Assembly (NCBI GenBank): GCA_012520845.1
Contig: JAAYNL010000015.1
Span: 186,001 to 250,000, forward strand
DNA length: 64,000 bases
Direction: 5' to 3'
Source: Thermoplasmatales archaeon
Lineage (GTDB): Archaea; Thermoplasmatota; Thermoplasmata; Methanomassiliicoccales; Methanomethylophilaceae
The notes below the pieces were generated by a model. That model did no database searches. It had not been told where the DNA came from and saw nothing but the letters and a program-made list of their open reading frames with translations. Position numbers and translations under genes: made by a program. The number at the start of each line of letters is the position of its first letter. The first letter of the stretch is position 1. Shown one piece after another: positions 1 to 8,867 of the stretch.

Positions 1-926
1 GGAACGCCGTGGACCCGGGGGCGGCGACGTCCCTGAGCAACCCGCCGGCGGGCACGATCCCCAAGGCCATCTACGTCATATCCAACACCAGCCCCGCGGA
101 GATGTCGAGCTTCGGCTACGAGTACATCCTGCTGGGGGAACCGAACCCGCTGATAGCGCTGTTGGGCACGATAGCCATATTCCTCTTGGTCGCGTATCTG
201 GAGTCCAGCAGGATCGAGCTTCCCCTGTCCCACGGGAGGGCCAGGGGCGCCAGGGGCCGTTACCCGATAAAGCTGATCTACGCGAGCAACATCCCCGTCA
301 TCCTGATGTCGGCGCTGCTGGCCAACGTCAGCATGTTCGCCCTGCTGTTCTACAGCAACGACGTGCTTTCAGGCATACCGTTCCTCGGCGGGAACGGCTA
401 CATAGGCCATTTCGAGCCAGGGGAGACCCAGGCCGCGGGAGGCCTGGCCTGGTACCTGTCCGCCCCGATGGGCGTAACGTCGTGGCTGCTGCCCATTCTC
501 GATCCGGGATCCTACTACAACGGGCACTCGCCGCTGCTCAACCTGATGCACGTGCTGATTTACTTCTCCGTGATGGTGCTCGGTTCCATACTGTTCGCCA
601 AGTTCTGGGTGGAGACGACGAACATGGGCCCCAGGGCCGTCGCGTCGCAGATCCAGAGGAGCGGCATGCAGATCCCCGGCTTCAGGAGGGACCCGAGGGT
701 CCTCGAAAGGGTCCTGGAACGTTACATACCCGCGGTCACGGTGCTGTCCGGCGCCATAGTCGGCGCCCTGGCGGCCTTCGCCGACCTGGTCGGCACCACG
801 GGCAACGCCAGCGGTACAGGCGTTCTGCTGGCCGTGGGCATCATCATCAACTTCTACGAGGCCATGGGCAGGGAGCAGATGATGGAGATGCACCCCGTCA
901 TGAGGGGATTCTTCGGAGGTGACTGA
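1..926 (+). CDS. secY: Preprotein translocase subunit SecY, C-terminal part (5' end outside window)
   Basis: This is the central pore subunit of the Sec translocon in the cytoplasmic membrane. Only about the last 308 codons are present and the frame is open from the left edge. Visible are several hydrophobic membrane segments, a basic cytosolic loop with an SxIELP-type sequence (ESSRIELPLSHGRARGARG) that is typical of the ribosome-binding loop after TM6, and a conserved tail ending EAMGREQMMEMHP. The next genes (DUF106, cmk, cbf5) are the standard archaeal neighbours of secY. The adk gene often found here is instead at 25.5 kb. The true start cannot be seen. Confidence 0.95.
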   Translation, partial: NAVDPGAATSLSNPPAGTIPKAIYVISNTSPAEMSSFGYEYILLGEPNPLIALLGTIAIFLLVAYLESSRIELPLSHGRARGARGRYPIKLIYASNIPVILMSALLANVSMFALLFYSNDVLSGIPFLGGNGYIGHFEPGETQAAGGLAWYLSAPMGVTSWLLPILDPGSYYNGHSPLLNLMHVLIYFSVMVLGSILFAKFWVETTNMGPRAVASQIQRSGMQIPGFRRDPRVLERVLERYIPAVTVLSGAIVGALAAFADLVGTTGNASGTGVLLAVGIIINFYEAMGREQMMEMHPVMRGFFGGD

Positions 927-928
927 TT

Positions 929-1606
929 TTGTCGGAAGGTAACCCGGGGCAGCAGCAGCCCCCCATGCCGAGCATGCTCCCCATGCTCGCCGTGCTGATG
1001 ATGATCATGATCCTGTACACGGTGGACGGCCCCAACCACAACGTCGGCAGGATCCTGAACTACGCCCTCGGGATCTTCGATTTCGGCGGTGAATACCCGG
1101 TGCTCACGCTGATGCTGGTCGGCTCAATCATGGTGATTCTGAGCACCGGCCTCAGGACGTTAATGATGGACTCGCTCGCCCAGGCCAAGAGCCAGCACGT
1201 GATGAGCGCCTTCAACAAGGAGATGCGCCAGGCCAGGATCGAGAACAACCTGTACAAGGTCAAGAAGCTCACCGAGATGCAGCCACAGATGATGGCCGCC
1301 AGCATGGAGTCCAGCGGCAAGATGATGAAGGCCATGCCGATCACCATGGCGGTGGTCATCCCGATTTTCCTGTGGATCAGGTATTTCGTGGACATCACCC
1401 TTAGGGAGGCGGGCAATCAAATCATACAGATCCCCTGGTCCGTGGCCGGCGTCAGCCTGACCAGTACCTTCTGGTTCCTGCCCGCGTGGATCCTCGTCTA
1501 CACCCTGATCAGCATACCGCTGGGCCAGGTTATCACCAGGATCGTCAAGGTGTACCAGTTCAGGAAGCGCCTCCACGAGCTGGAGGCCGGGGCAGAGTTT
1601 CAATGA
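929..1606 (+). CDS. DUF106 / EMC3-TMCO1-family membrane protein (archaeal YidC-like insertase)
   Basis: A protein of 225 residues starting at a TTG two bases after the secY stop. There is one hydrophobic segment near the N-terminus, a second around residues 45-70, a long cytosolic basic/amphipathic coiled stretch (about 75-130, rich in Met, Gln, Lys), and further membrane segments at about 135-150 and 175-205. This is the DUF106 layout. Family members belong to the Oxa1 superfamily with EMC3 and TMCO1, and are thought to insert membrane proteins. It overlaps cmk by ATGA, so the two are translationally coupled. The insertase role is inferred from the family. Confidence 0.88.
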   Translation: MSEGNPGQQQPPMPSMLPMLAVLMMIMILYTVDGPNHNVGRILNYALGIFDFGGEYPVLTLMLVGSIMVILSTGLRTLMMDSLAQAKSQHVMSAFNKEMRQARIENNLYKVKKLTEMQPQMMAASMESSGKMMKAMPITMAVVIPIFLWIRYFVDITLREAGNQIIQIPWSVAGVSLTSTFWFLPAWILVYTLISIPLGQVITRIVKVYQFRKRLHELEAGAEFQ

Positions 1607-2145
1607 GGATAACGATAAGCGGCCCCCCGGGTTCCGGCAAGACCACCGCATGCACCGCCCTGGCCGAGAGGCTCGGGCTCGAATCCGTCGTGTTCGGCAG
1701 GGTGTTCAGGAGGAAGGCCGAGGAGGCCGGCATGACCCTCGCCGAGTTCGGCAGGCTGGCCGAGGAGGACCCGTCCATAGACGAGTCCATCGATTCGGAG
1801 CTGCTGAGGGTCGCCCGGGAGAACGAGGACATCATCATAGAATCCAGGCTCTCGGCCCAGATGCTGACGCGCCACGGCATCCCGGCGTTCAGGATCTACC
1901 TGAACGCGTCCCCGGAGACCAGGGCGGCCCGCCTCTGCGAGAGGGACGGCGGCCCCACGGGCGAGGTCGCCCGCCAGATGGTCGAGAGGGAGGTGTGCGA
2001 GGCGGACCGCTACCTGAAGTACTATGACATAGACCTGGGCGACAGGAGCGTCTACGACCTGGTGCTGGACACCGACGGGCTTTCCCCCGAAGAGGTGGTG
2101 GACGCGCTTGCCGCCGCCGTGGGCGAGTGGTACGATGTTGGTTAA
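1603..2145 (+). CDS. cmk: Cytidylate kinase (archaeal type)
   Basis: It phosphorylates CMP/dCMP with ATP in the cytosol. The protein has 180 residues and starts at the ATG that overlaps the DUF106 stop. A P-loop GPPGSGKTT lies at residues 7-15. The small archaeal Cmk fold is indicated by the FRKxAxExGM segment, the IIESRL element and the C-terminal YYDIDLGDRSVYDLVLDT block. Its position between DUF106 and cbf5 is the normal archaeal one. It overlaps the next gene by 11 bp. Confidence 0.93.
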   Translation: MRITISGPPGSGKTTACTALAERLGLESVVFGRVFRRKAEEAGMTLAEFGRLAEEDPSIDESIDSELLRVARENEDIIIESRLSAQMLTRHGIPAFRIYLNASPETRAARLCERDGGPTGEVARQMVEREVCEADRYLKYYDIDLGDRSVYDLVLDTDGLSPEEVVDALAAAVGEWYDVG

Positions 2146-3124
2146 GGATCCGGAGGCGCCCATGGACAGGTGGGGCAAAAGGCCCTCGGACAGGACGCTC
2201 GGGGAACTGATGCGCTGTTGCGTCATCAACCTGGACAAGCCTCGGGGCCCGACGTCGCACCAGGCGACCGCCTGGGTGAAGGCCGCCCTCAACGTGCCGA
2301 AGATAGGCCACGGGGGGACCCTCGACCCGAACGTCAGCGGCGTGCTGCCCCTGTGCGTGGGCAAGGCCGCGAAACTCACCGACCTCGTCCTGTCGTCGGA
2401 CAAGGAATACGTCTGCGCCATGACGTTCCACGGCGACGTGGCGGAGGGGGACGTGGCCGACGTCATGGCCAGGTTCACGGGCAAGATCTACCAGATGCCC
2501 CCCGTCCGGTCGTCCGTCAGGAGGCAGCTCAGGATAAGGACCGTCCACGGGCTGGAGCTGCTGGAACTTTCCGGCAGGGACGCGCTTTTCAGGGTGCACT
2601 GCGACGCAGGGACGTACGTCAGGACGCTGTGCACCGACATGGGCGAGGCCCTGGGCGTCGGCGCGCACATGTCCCAGCTCAGGAGGACGAAGTCCGGTAC
2701 GATGCGCGAGGGCGACGCCGTCACGCTGCAGGACCTTGCCGACGCGTACGTGTTCTGGCAGGAAAAGGGCAGGGGCGACTGGCTGAGGTCCATCGCACAC
2801 CCGGTGGAGGCCCTGGTGGAGCCGTTACCGAAAATAGTGGTCAAGGCGACGGCGGTGGACGCCGTCTGCCGCGGCGCCGACCTGGGCGTAAGGGGCATAC
2901 ACATGATGGACCCGGGCATCAGGAGGAACGCCCTCGCGGCGGCGATGACCGCCCGCGGCGAACTGATCGCCGTCGGGAAGATGCTCATGTCCTCGGACAA
3001 GGCCATGGCGTCCGACCACGGCATCGCCTTCAGGACGGAGAGGGTGATGATGGACCCGGGCCACTACCCCAGCATGTGGAAGTATTCCACCGACCTCGGG
3101 GACATGAGGGTGCCCCGGGACTGA
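2135..3124 (+). CDS. cbf5: tRNA/rRNA pseudouridine synthase Cbf5 (TruB family, H/ACA RNP catalytic subunit)
   Basis: This is the catalytic subunit of archaeal H/ACA guide RNPs, which convert uridine to pseudouridine in rRNA and tRNA. The TruB catalytic motif GHGGTLDPNVSGVLPL carries the nucleophilic Asp. The CDAGTYVRTLCTDMG block and a C-terminal PUA domain (about residues 230-315) follow. At 329 residues the length is usual for archaeal Cbf5. The ATG at 2135 gives a short overlap with cmk; upstream in-frame codons lie inside cmk and are less likely starts. Confidence 0.94.
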   Translation: MLVKDPEAPMDRWGKRPSDRTLGELMRCCVINLDKPRGPTSHQATAWVKAALNVPKIGHGGTLDPNVSGVLPLCVGKAAKLTDLVLSSDKEYVCAMTFHGDVAEGDVADVMARFTGKIYQMPPVRSSVRRQLRIRTVHGLELLELSGRDALFRVHCDAGTYVRTLCTDMGEALGVGAHMSQLRRTKSGTMREGDAVTLQDLADAYVFWQEKGRGDWLRSIAHPVEALVEPLPKIVVKATAVDAVCRGADLGVRGIHMMDPGIRRNALAAAMTARGELIAVGKMLMSSDKAMASDHGIAFRTERVMMDPGHYPSMWKYSTDLGDMRVPRD

Positions 3125-3163
3125 CTCCCCAACGGTTATAATCCCCCGCGGGTTTCCCGATGC

Positions 3164-3493
3164 ATGCGGTTTTTCAGGAGACGTCGCCCGGAGACGGTCG
3201 TATCCGTTTCCAAGTGCATCGGGAACTTCAACCCCGCGGTCCCCGGATACTACGAGAACGTCGAGACCGCCTTCTTCGAGGCGCGGCGCAAGGTGCCCGT
3301 GTCGGTCAGGGTGAAGGCGGACAGGCCCGTTGACGTCTCCGTGATGGACCCCGCCGGCGAGCCGGCGGATTTCGTGGAACAGGTCACCGAGTACGCCTAC
3401 GATCTGAGGCCGCCCGCCGACGGCCCCATGGCGGTCATCGTCGCAGTGTACGCCGGCGACAGGGCGAACATCGAACTCACGGTGGACGCATGA
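3164..3493 (+). CDS. Hypothetical protein, basic N-terminus plus beta-rich domain
   Basis: A 109-residue protein I do not recognise. It has a very basic start (MRFFRRRRPE) followed by a soluble stretch with alternating hydrophobic residues, suggesting a small beta-sandwich. No membrane segment or cofactor motif is visible. A TATA-like GGTTATAATC lies about 25-30 bases upstream, so a separate promoter after cbf5 is plausible. Its stop overlaps the start of the following membrane protein, which suggests the two work together. Confidence 0.7.
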   Translation: MRFFRRRRPETVVSVSKCIGNFNPAVPGYYENVETAFFEARRKVPVSVRVKADRPVDVSVMDPAGEPADFVEQVTEYAYDLRPPADGPMAVIVAVYAGDRANIELTVDA

Positions 3494-4593
3494 GGCTGAG
3501 GAGATCCAAGGAACCCAATCCGGGCAGGAAGGCCCAGGAGATAGACCTGGTCCGCGGGGTCGACAAATTCGTGATCCTGTTGTTCGCGGTCTCCTTGATC
3601 GTGTCCCTCGCCGTCGCCGGCGTGATGACGGCCCTCAGGGATTTCAAGTTCTACGACGTGATGCCGCTGGTCGCCGCGCCGTTCTTCGTCATAGGCGTGT
3701 TCTGGTACGTCACCTCCAAACGCTGGTACTTTTTCCTGGCCATCGCGGCGCTGTTGGTTGCCCTGTATTTCGGGGCGGGTGTCAGGAACTTCGTGGTGCT
3801 GTTCTTCATAGGCTTCGTCCTCGTCGGGACCCCTGGCGTGGTGGCCGTGGTGGAGGTGCTGCAGAGGCTCATATTCTACAAGGTCCTCGGCGCCGTGGAG
3901 TATATGAACGTCAAGGAGAGGCTCAACATGACCGAGAGGGTCGTCGGTTTCCTGTTCAACGTCCCCCACGACCTGGATTCGAGGAACGTGACGATGGATT
4001 ACAACCTCAAACGCGCGTCCATACCCTGGAAGGAGGTGTTGGAAACGATGTACATGGGATTCATGATAGGCACCTTCCTGTGGATATACATGACTATGAA
4101 CCCGAGTTTCATGGACGCTGGCATTCTGGAATCGCCGGTATACGTCTTCTCCATCGTCCTTTACATCCCCGTGCTCGTGATGCCCTGGTCCATATTCAGG
4201 TCCCTGAACGTGAGGATCGAGACCAAGTACAGGGAGTTCACCCTCTATTCCGGCATAAAGGAAACGCTCAAGAGGATGGTCATCCCCATCTTCGCCGCGT
4301 TCCTTTTCGTGCTGACCGCGGTGAACAAGAACGGGTTGGTGACGGTGATGAGTTTCATCGTCCTGTCGGTGGTCATCAACATGGTCATCATCCTGCTGAT
4401 GTCCGTCTATTACTACAGGTTCTTCGAGGCGGGCATCGTCGACGACATAGTCTCCCGGTGGAAGGAGTTCAGGCCCGTCCCGCTGCTCGTGACCGTCGGG
4501 GCGAAGGATCCCGCAACCAACCTGGGAAACCTTCCCGGCACCCCCGTAAGGGACCTGGCCGATTACGGCACCATGGAATTCCCGGACGACTGA
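3490..4593 (+). CDS. Multi-pass membrane protein of unknown function
   Basis: A protein of 367 residues overlapping the preceding small gene by ATGA. There are roughly eight hydrophobic helices: three before residue 130, a cytosolic region around 130-185 containing NMTERVVGFLFNVPHDLDSRN, then five more through residue 320. A soluble tail contains KDPATNLGNLPGTP. No transporter signature or catalytic motif is recognisable. The basic N-terminus (MRLRRSKEPNPGRK) is cytosolic by the positive-inside rule. Together with the 109-residue gene it may form a two-gene unit. Confidence 0.75.
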   Translation: MRLRRSKEPNPGRKAQEIDLVRGVDKFVILLFAVSLIVSLAVAGVMTALRDFKFYDVMPLVAAPFFVIGVFWYVTSKRWYFFLAIAALLVALYFGAGVRNFVVLFFIGFVLVGTPGVVAVVEVLQRLIFYKVLGAVEYMNVKERLNMTERVVGFLFNVPHDLDSRNVTMDYNLKRASIPWKEVLETMYMGFMIGTFLWIYMTMNPSFMDAGILESPVYVFSIVLYIPVLVMPWSIFRSLNVRIETKYREFTLYSGIKETLKRMVIPIFAAFLFVLTAVNKNGLVTVMSFIVLSVVINMVIILLMSVYYYRFFEAGIVDDIVSRWKEFRPVPLLVTVGAKDPATNLGNLPGTPVRDLADYGTMEFPDD

Positions 4594-4594
4594 G

Positions 4595-5032
4595 TCACTG
4601 GAACATGCTTTCGTTGCGCCTGCCGGGTTTGGACAGGGAATCGATTATGGGCATGAAATAGTTCCCGGAGCCGTAGCCCTCGGTCTTGTCCAGGCCTATG
4701 AGCTCGGGTTCCCTGAACCCGCTGAACACGACCTGGCAGGGCTGGTAGTCGCCGTTGAGGGATATGATGTAGTTGTCCGGGTCGGAGTTCACTATGTCCA
4801 GGATGACGTCCGCCATGAACTGGATGTCCTCCGGCGGCATGTCCTCCGGCAATTCCACGGAAAAGGTGTGGAAAAGGGTGCTGGCGTTGAAAAGGTGGGT
4901 GACCTCCTTGTCCCTGAGGAGCTCGTTGAAACGCTCCCCGCCCTCGACCTTGGCGGCGGCGGCAGCGACCTGCTCCTTCCACACGGCGGCCAACTCGACA
5001 TACAGGGCTTCCCTGCCCATTATCTCCCACAT
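4595..5032 (-). CDS. Hypothetical soluble protein
   Basis: 145 residues, acidic, no signal peptide or membrane segment. An N-terminal helix (REALYVELAAVWKEQVAAAAAKVEGG) is followed by a mixed domain with a PEDMPPEDIQFMADVILDIVNSD segment. It stands alone, convergent with the membrane protein at 3490-4593 with one base between the stops. An ATG three codons downstream (5023) is an alternative start. I do not recognise a family. Confidence 0.68.
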   Translation of the reverse strand: MWEIMGREALYVELAAVWKEQVAAAAAKVEGGERFNELLRDKEVTHLFNASTLFHTFSVELPEDMPPEDIQFMADVILDIVNSDPDNYIISLNGDYQPCQVVFSGFREPELIGLDKTEGYGSGNYFMPIIDSLSKPGRRNESMFQ

Positions 5033-5071
5033 GCGCCCGCTATCCCCAGCAAGGTTAATAACGGATTCGAT

Positions 5072-5941
5072 TCAGGCGTCGGCGGGCCTGGCCAGCCTGG
5101 ACGCCAGGGCCTTCCCCGCTATCGCGACGATGAAGGCGATGCCCATGCACAGCGTCACCGAGGACCCCGGGGACACGTCCAATTCGATGGCGGCGACCAG
5201 TCCCACCACGGACAACACGGCCGCGAACGCGACGCTGAACGCCATGGTCTCGCCGAGGTCGTCGCTGACCATGCCCGCTATGGACGCGGGTATGGTGAGC
5301 ATCGCTATCACGAGGATGATGCCGACGACGTTCATGGCCAACACGCACGTGACGGCGATGAGGACGTAGAGAAGGACGTTCATCGCCAGGACGTTCATGC
5401 CGCTGAGCCTGGCGTGGGTCTCGTCGAAGGTCAGCGCCTGCAGGTCCCTGTATAGGAACGCTATGATCGCCACGACGGCGACGGCGACGGCGACCATGAT
5501 TTTCAGGTCGCCGCCGCTGACGAGCAGCACGTCGCCGAAGAGCACGCTCTCGAAGGACCTGGGGACGACCCCGCTGGCCGGGTCGACCAGTCCCATGAAT
5601 ATCACGCCGAGGGCCATACCTACGACCCAGAGCACGCCTATGGTGGAGTCCTCGCGGACCCTTTTGCTGACGGACGGTATGCAGAGTATGATGGCGGCGG
5701 CGATGCCGAATATGGCCGCGCCGAGCATCGGGGCGAACCAGAACGCCAGGAACGTCGATTGGACCCAGTAGGCGAAACCCACCCCGCCGAACGTGGTGTG
5801 GGCTATGCCGCCGCTTACGAAAACTATCCTCTTCACGACGACGAGGGTGCCGACGACGCCGCAGAGCGCGGCGGCCGCCAGGGTGGCGAGGAACATGTTC
5901 TGTATCAGCGGTATCGAAAGGACGGCGCCCCAGTCGGTCAA
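5072..5941 (-). CDS. znuB: Metal ABC transporter permease (ZnuB/MntB family)
   Basis: Membrane subunit of an ABC-3 family importer for Zn2+ or Mn2+. The protein has 289 residues with about eight hydrophobic helices, and the early GGIAHTTFGGVGFAYW segment matches the ABC-3 permease signature. The start is a TTG overlapping the ATPase stop (TTGA), so it is the third gene of a coupled operon. An Asp-Glu-rich cytosolic segment (LTFDETHARLSGMNV) fits the ATPase-contact loop. Metal identity (Zn or Mn) is inferred from the partner binding protein. Confidence 0.9.
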   Translation of the reverse strand: MTDWGAVLSIPLIQNMFLATLAAAALCGVVGTLVVVKRIVFVSGGIAHTTFGGVGFAYWVQSTFLAFWFAPMLGAAIFGIAAAIILCIPSVSKRVREDSTIGVLWVVGMALGVIFMGLVDPASGVVPRSFESVLFGDVLLVSGGDLKIMVAVAVAVVAIIAFLYRDLQALTFDETHARLSGMNVLAMNVLLYVLIAVTCVLAMNVVGIILVIAMLTIPASIAGMVSDDLGETMAFSVAFAAVLSVVGLVAAIELDVSPGSSVTLCMGIAFIVAIAGKALASRLARPADA

Positions 5942-6690
5942 TGCGACACCCCCTCGCAGGAACAGCCGTCGCCGACGTGGACGTGTTCCGGCGGGCAGTG
6001 GTACCCAAGGTCGAACATGTCCTTCGTTATCACCGGCTCGTCGTTTACGATGATCCGCCTGTTCAGGCAGGCAACCCTCTTGACGTCCCGGGACAGGTTA
6101 CCGATGTCGTGGGTGATCATTATTATGGAAACCTCGTCGTTTATCTCCCTCAGGACGTCGTGTATGCAATCCTTCATCTGGGGGTCCAGGCTTGCGGTCG
6201 GTTCGTCCAGCAGCAGTATCGGCGGTTCCGGGGCCAGCGCCCTTGCCAGGAAAACCCTCTGCAGTTGCCCGCCGGACAGGTCGCTCACCCTGGTTTCGGA
6301 GAAGTCGGACATGCCGGCGATTTCCAGGGCGACCGCCGCGCGTTCACGCTGTTCCTTGGAATACCGGGGACGTAGCCCTTTGTCGTGGCGCATCCCCATG
6401 AGGACCACGTCCCTGACCTTTATCGGGTAGGCGGTGTCGAACTCGCTTTTCTGCGGGACGTACCCTATCATGGGGGAAGCCTCGTCGGGCGGTTTGCCGT
6501 AGATTGACACGGAACCGGACATGGGGGACAGAAGACCCAGTATGCACCGGAAGAGCGTGGTTTTGCCGCCGCCGTTCGGGCCGACGACGGCAAGGAAATC
6601 GTTCTCGCGCAAAGTCAGGTCGATGTTTTCGATCACGGGCGTGCCGTCGTAGCCCGCGGACAGGTTGCGTATTTCGATGGGGAAGGTCAT
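5938..6690 (-). CDS. znuC: Metal ABC transporter ATP-binding protein (ZnuC/MntA family)
   Basis: The nucleotide-binding subunit that powers the importer. It has 250 residues. Walker A is GPNGGGKTT, the ABC signature is LSGGQLQRV, Walker B is PILLLDEPTASLD, and the switch is THD. The C-terminus is rich in Cys and His (YHCPPEHVHVGDGCSCEG), which is unusual for a ZnuC and could bind metal. Its start ATG overlaps the binding-protein stop (ATGA). The longer open frame upstream is only a shadow of the binding-protein gene. Confidence 0.92.
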   Translation of the reverse strand: MTFPIEIRNLSAGYDGTPVIENIDLTLRENDFLAVVGPNGGGKTTLFRCILGLLSPMSGSVSIYGKPPDEASPMIGYVPQKSEFDTAYPIKVRDVVLMGMRHDKGLRPRYSKEQRERAAVALEIAGMSDFSETRVSDLSGGQLQRVFLARALAPEPPILLLDEPTASLDPQMKDCIHDVLREINDEVSIIMITHDIGNLSRDVKRVACLNRRIIVNDEPVITKDMFDLGYHCPPEHVHVGDGCSCEGVSH

Positions 6691-7634
6691 TGCGTCACCC
6701 CGTGGGAATGGTGTTCCGGGGGGTTTTCGTTCAGGTGGGCAACGAACCCGCGGATCTCTTCGGATATGTCGTAGGCTGTCGGGTCGGCGACAACGGTGGC
6801 GACGCCGTTCTCCCTGAGCGCGCCGAGGATGCTCTCGGACACGCCGGACCTGGGGTGGTAGAAGAACTCGTACCCCTCGCCGAGGATGGGGCCCAAAAGG
6901 TCCCCGGGCGTCAGGCTCTTTTCGATCCCGGGGATGTGCTGCAACGCCTCCTCGGTTATTCCCGGGGAACCGTCGGTCCCCGTGTAGTCGTTGAACAGGT
7001 ATTTCCACGCCCCGTGCCACACGAGCACGTGGCCAGACAGGCCGGCCAGTTTCTCGGCGCAGAACGCGCCCAATTCCCCCATCCTGTTCTCGTATTCGAG
7101 GTAACCCGCGTCGTACGTCGCGGAGTTGCCCGGGTCTATGGATTTCAGGTCGTCCCTGACGTTGCTGGCCATCGCCGACAGGTTTTTCGGTGACGTCCAT
7201 ACGTGCGGGTCCATCGCATGCCCATGCCCCTCGGCGTGCTCGTGGCCTTCCCCGCAGTGGCATCCGCCCTCCAGGAGCTCGATGTTCCTGGCCATCGGGA
7301 TTACGGCGAGGTTTGGCAGGTTTTCCTCGATCGTGGGCACGTTTTTGGCCTCCCATTCGACGCCGGTGTCTATCGTGAAGTACGCCATTGCCTTCGACGT
7401 GCTGAGTATCACCCCCGGTTCCGGGGCGGCCGAGTGGGGGTCCGCGCCGGGTTTGACCATCGTCTTGACGGTTATCGTGCCCATGGAAACGCAATCGACG
7501 ATTTCCCCCTGCCACGGCATGGTGACGCAAACGATCCTGTCGTCCGTCCCGTCGGAATCGGTAAGGGCGACGTACCCACCGGTCCCGATTAGGAGGGCGG
7601 CCAACGTCAGAGCGGCAAGGGCTTTGCTGGACAT
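6687..7634 (-). CDS. znuA: Metal ABC transporter substrate-binding protein (ZnuA family, cluster A-I)
   Basis: An extracytoplasmic lipoprotein-like or membrane-anchored receptor that captures the metal. The protein has 315 residues with an N-terminal hydrophobic segment (residues 4-25). The receptor core contains PGADPHSAAPEP, with one metal-ligand His. A His/Cys-rich loop follows (GGCHCGEGHEHAEGHGHAMDPHV, about residues 148-170); such loops are typical of Zn-specific ZnuA. First gene of the znuACB operon. There is no lipobox Cys near the start, so anchoring is probably by the uncleaved helix. Confidence 0.9.
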   Translation of the reverse strand: MSSKALAALTLAALLIGTGGYVALTDSDGTDDRIVCVTMPWQGEIVDCVSMGTITVKTMVKPGADPHSAAPEPGVILSTSKAMAYFTIDTGVEWEAKNVPTIEENLPNLAVIPMARNIELLEGGCHCGEGHEHAEGHGHAMDPHVWTSPKNLSAMASNVRDDLKSIDPGNSATYDAGYLEYENRMGELGAFCAEKLAGLSGHVLVWHGAWKYLFNDYTGTDGSPGITEEALQHIPGIEKSLTPGDLLGPILGEGYEFFYHPRSGVSESILGALRENGVATVVADPTAYDISEEIRGFVAHLNENPPEHHSHGVTQ

Positions 7635-7700
7635 GCTTGGCCCATTCGGGGAATCCTATTAAAAATTTATTGCAATCTTATTAAAATCAGTTGGAAAAAA
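7635..7700 (-). promoter_or_regulatory. Promoter/operator region of the znuACB operon
   Basis: An AT-rich stretch directly before znuA. Read on the minus strand it holds two TTTTAATA-like elements about 20 bases apart (TTTTAATAAG and TTTTTAATAGG). One would be the TATA box and the pair could be a metal-responsive repressor site. The block TCGGGGAATCCTATTAAA (plus strand, 7646-7663) recurs exactly at 30919-30936. Confidence 0.5.
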
Positions 7701-7752
7701 CGGTCGGTTTTAGTAATGCCCTGTTGTCTTGTTGATACGGCCATGGAAATAA

Positions 7753-7807
7753 ATGGCGTAGATATGGCGTAGATATGGCGTAGATATGGCGTAGATATGG
7801 CGTAGAT
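7753..7807. repeat. Five perfect tandem copies of an 11-bp unit (ATGGCGTAGAT)
   Basis: Five head-to-tail copies with no mismatches, ending about 80 bases before the Fic gene start at 7890. The spacing of 11 bp puts every copy on about the same face of the helix. The coding start of the Fic gene (TATGGCGTATATG) resembles one more diverged unit. Likely an operator array for the Fic gene; alternatively a simple slippage repeat. Confidence 0.9.
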
Positions 7808-7889
7808 AAACAATTTGTAATTATTTGTAACTGGGTCTTGTTCATTATATATTTAAAAGGAAACTATCTTATCTATTGGATGGCTACGT

Positions 7890-8867
7890 ATGGCGTATAT
7901 GCACGTTCCTCCGTTCTCCATAACCGATGAGATAATAGGGCTCATTTCGGAGATAAGCCTGAAGGTTGGCGAAATCGATGCAGAAGAGGGGATAGAACGC
8001 AACCTGACTCTTAGGAAGGTAAACAGGCTCAAGTCCGTCAAATCATCCCTCGCCATAGAGGGCAACACCCTATCCCTAGATTTGGTCAGCGATGTCATCG
8101 ACGGAAAAAACGTTCTAGGGCCCAAAAGGGAGATATTGGAGGTCAAAAACGCTTCAAAAGCGTATGACTACGCCTTGATTGCGGACCCATTCGACATCGG
8201 AGATTTACTTACAGCCCACGGCATCATGATGAGGGACCTGATTCCAGACGCGGGCAGGTTCAGGGAAGGCAACGTCGGCGTCTTCGAAGGGATGCGTTTG
8301 ATTCACATGGGTGTGCCTCCCGGGCTGGTGTCGCAGAAGGTTGACGAACTCATGGGATGGGCGAAACGTTCCACCACGCATATGTTGGTGAAAAGCTGCG
8401 TGTTCCATTACGAATTGGAATTCATACACCCATTTTCCGATGGGAACGGACGGATGGGCAGGCTTTGGCACCACATCCTTCTGAGTGGATGGAATCCCGT
8501 GTTTGCCGTTCTCCCAATCGAGACCTTCGTGGAGAGGCATCAAAAGGAGTATTACGACGCGTTGAGAACCTCCAACGAGAAAGGGGATTCCACGGGATTC
8601 GTGGTTTTCATGCTGAATCTCATTGTTGAGGCCCTGGACGACCTCTCGCAATCCATCGGGACGATCGGCAAAGACGGTCTGAGCGAAACCGAGAGGAAGG
8701 TTTACGAAATCATATCGCAGGGGAAGCTGAAAACGTCGGCGGAGATAGCGTCGATGGCCGCAATCTCCGTGCGCACGTTCACCCGGGCGGTCTCGTCCCT
8801 TGTTTCCAAAGGCCTCGTCCGCAGGGAAGGCAGCCCGAGGTCAGGTCGGTGGGTGATTTCGAGATGA
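7890..8867 (+). CDS. Fic family protein (AMP/NMP-transferase) with C-terminal winged helix
   Basis: 325 residues. The Fic core motif HPFSDGNGRMGR is at residues 180-191 and contains the catalytic His and the ATP-anchoring residues, all intact. An inhibitory (S/T)xxxE(G/N) motif, SLAIEG, lies at 53-58 upstream of the core, so this is a self-inhibited class II Fic protein. A Fic_N-like region precedes it. Residues about 265-325 form a winged-helix (SAEIASMAAISVRTFTRAVSSLVSKGLV), so the protein may bind DNA and control itself. Such proteins transfer AMP or another nucleotide onto protein targets. It stands alone, is lower in GC than its neighbours and follows an 11-bp repeat array, all suggesting an acquired accessory gene. 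Confidence 0.93.
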   Translation: MAYMHVPPFSITDEIIGLISEISLKVGEIDAEEGIERNLTLRKVNRLKSVKSSLAIEGNTLSLDLVSDVIDGKNVLGPKREILEVKNASKAYDYALIADPFDIGDLLTAHGIMMRDLIPDAGRFREGNVGVFEGMRLIHMGVPPGLVSQKVDELMGWAKRSTTHMLVKSCVFHYELEFIHPFSDGNGRMGRLWHHILLSGWNPVFAVLPIETFVERHQKEYYDALRTSNEKGDSTGFVVFMLNLIVEALDDLSQSIGTIGKDGLSETERKVYEIISQGKLKTSAEIASMAAISVRTFTRAVSSLVSKGLVRREGSPRSGRWVISR

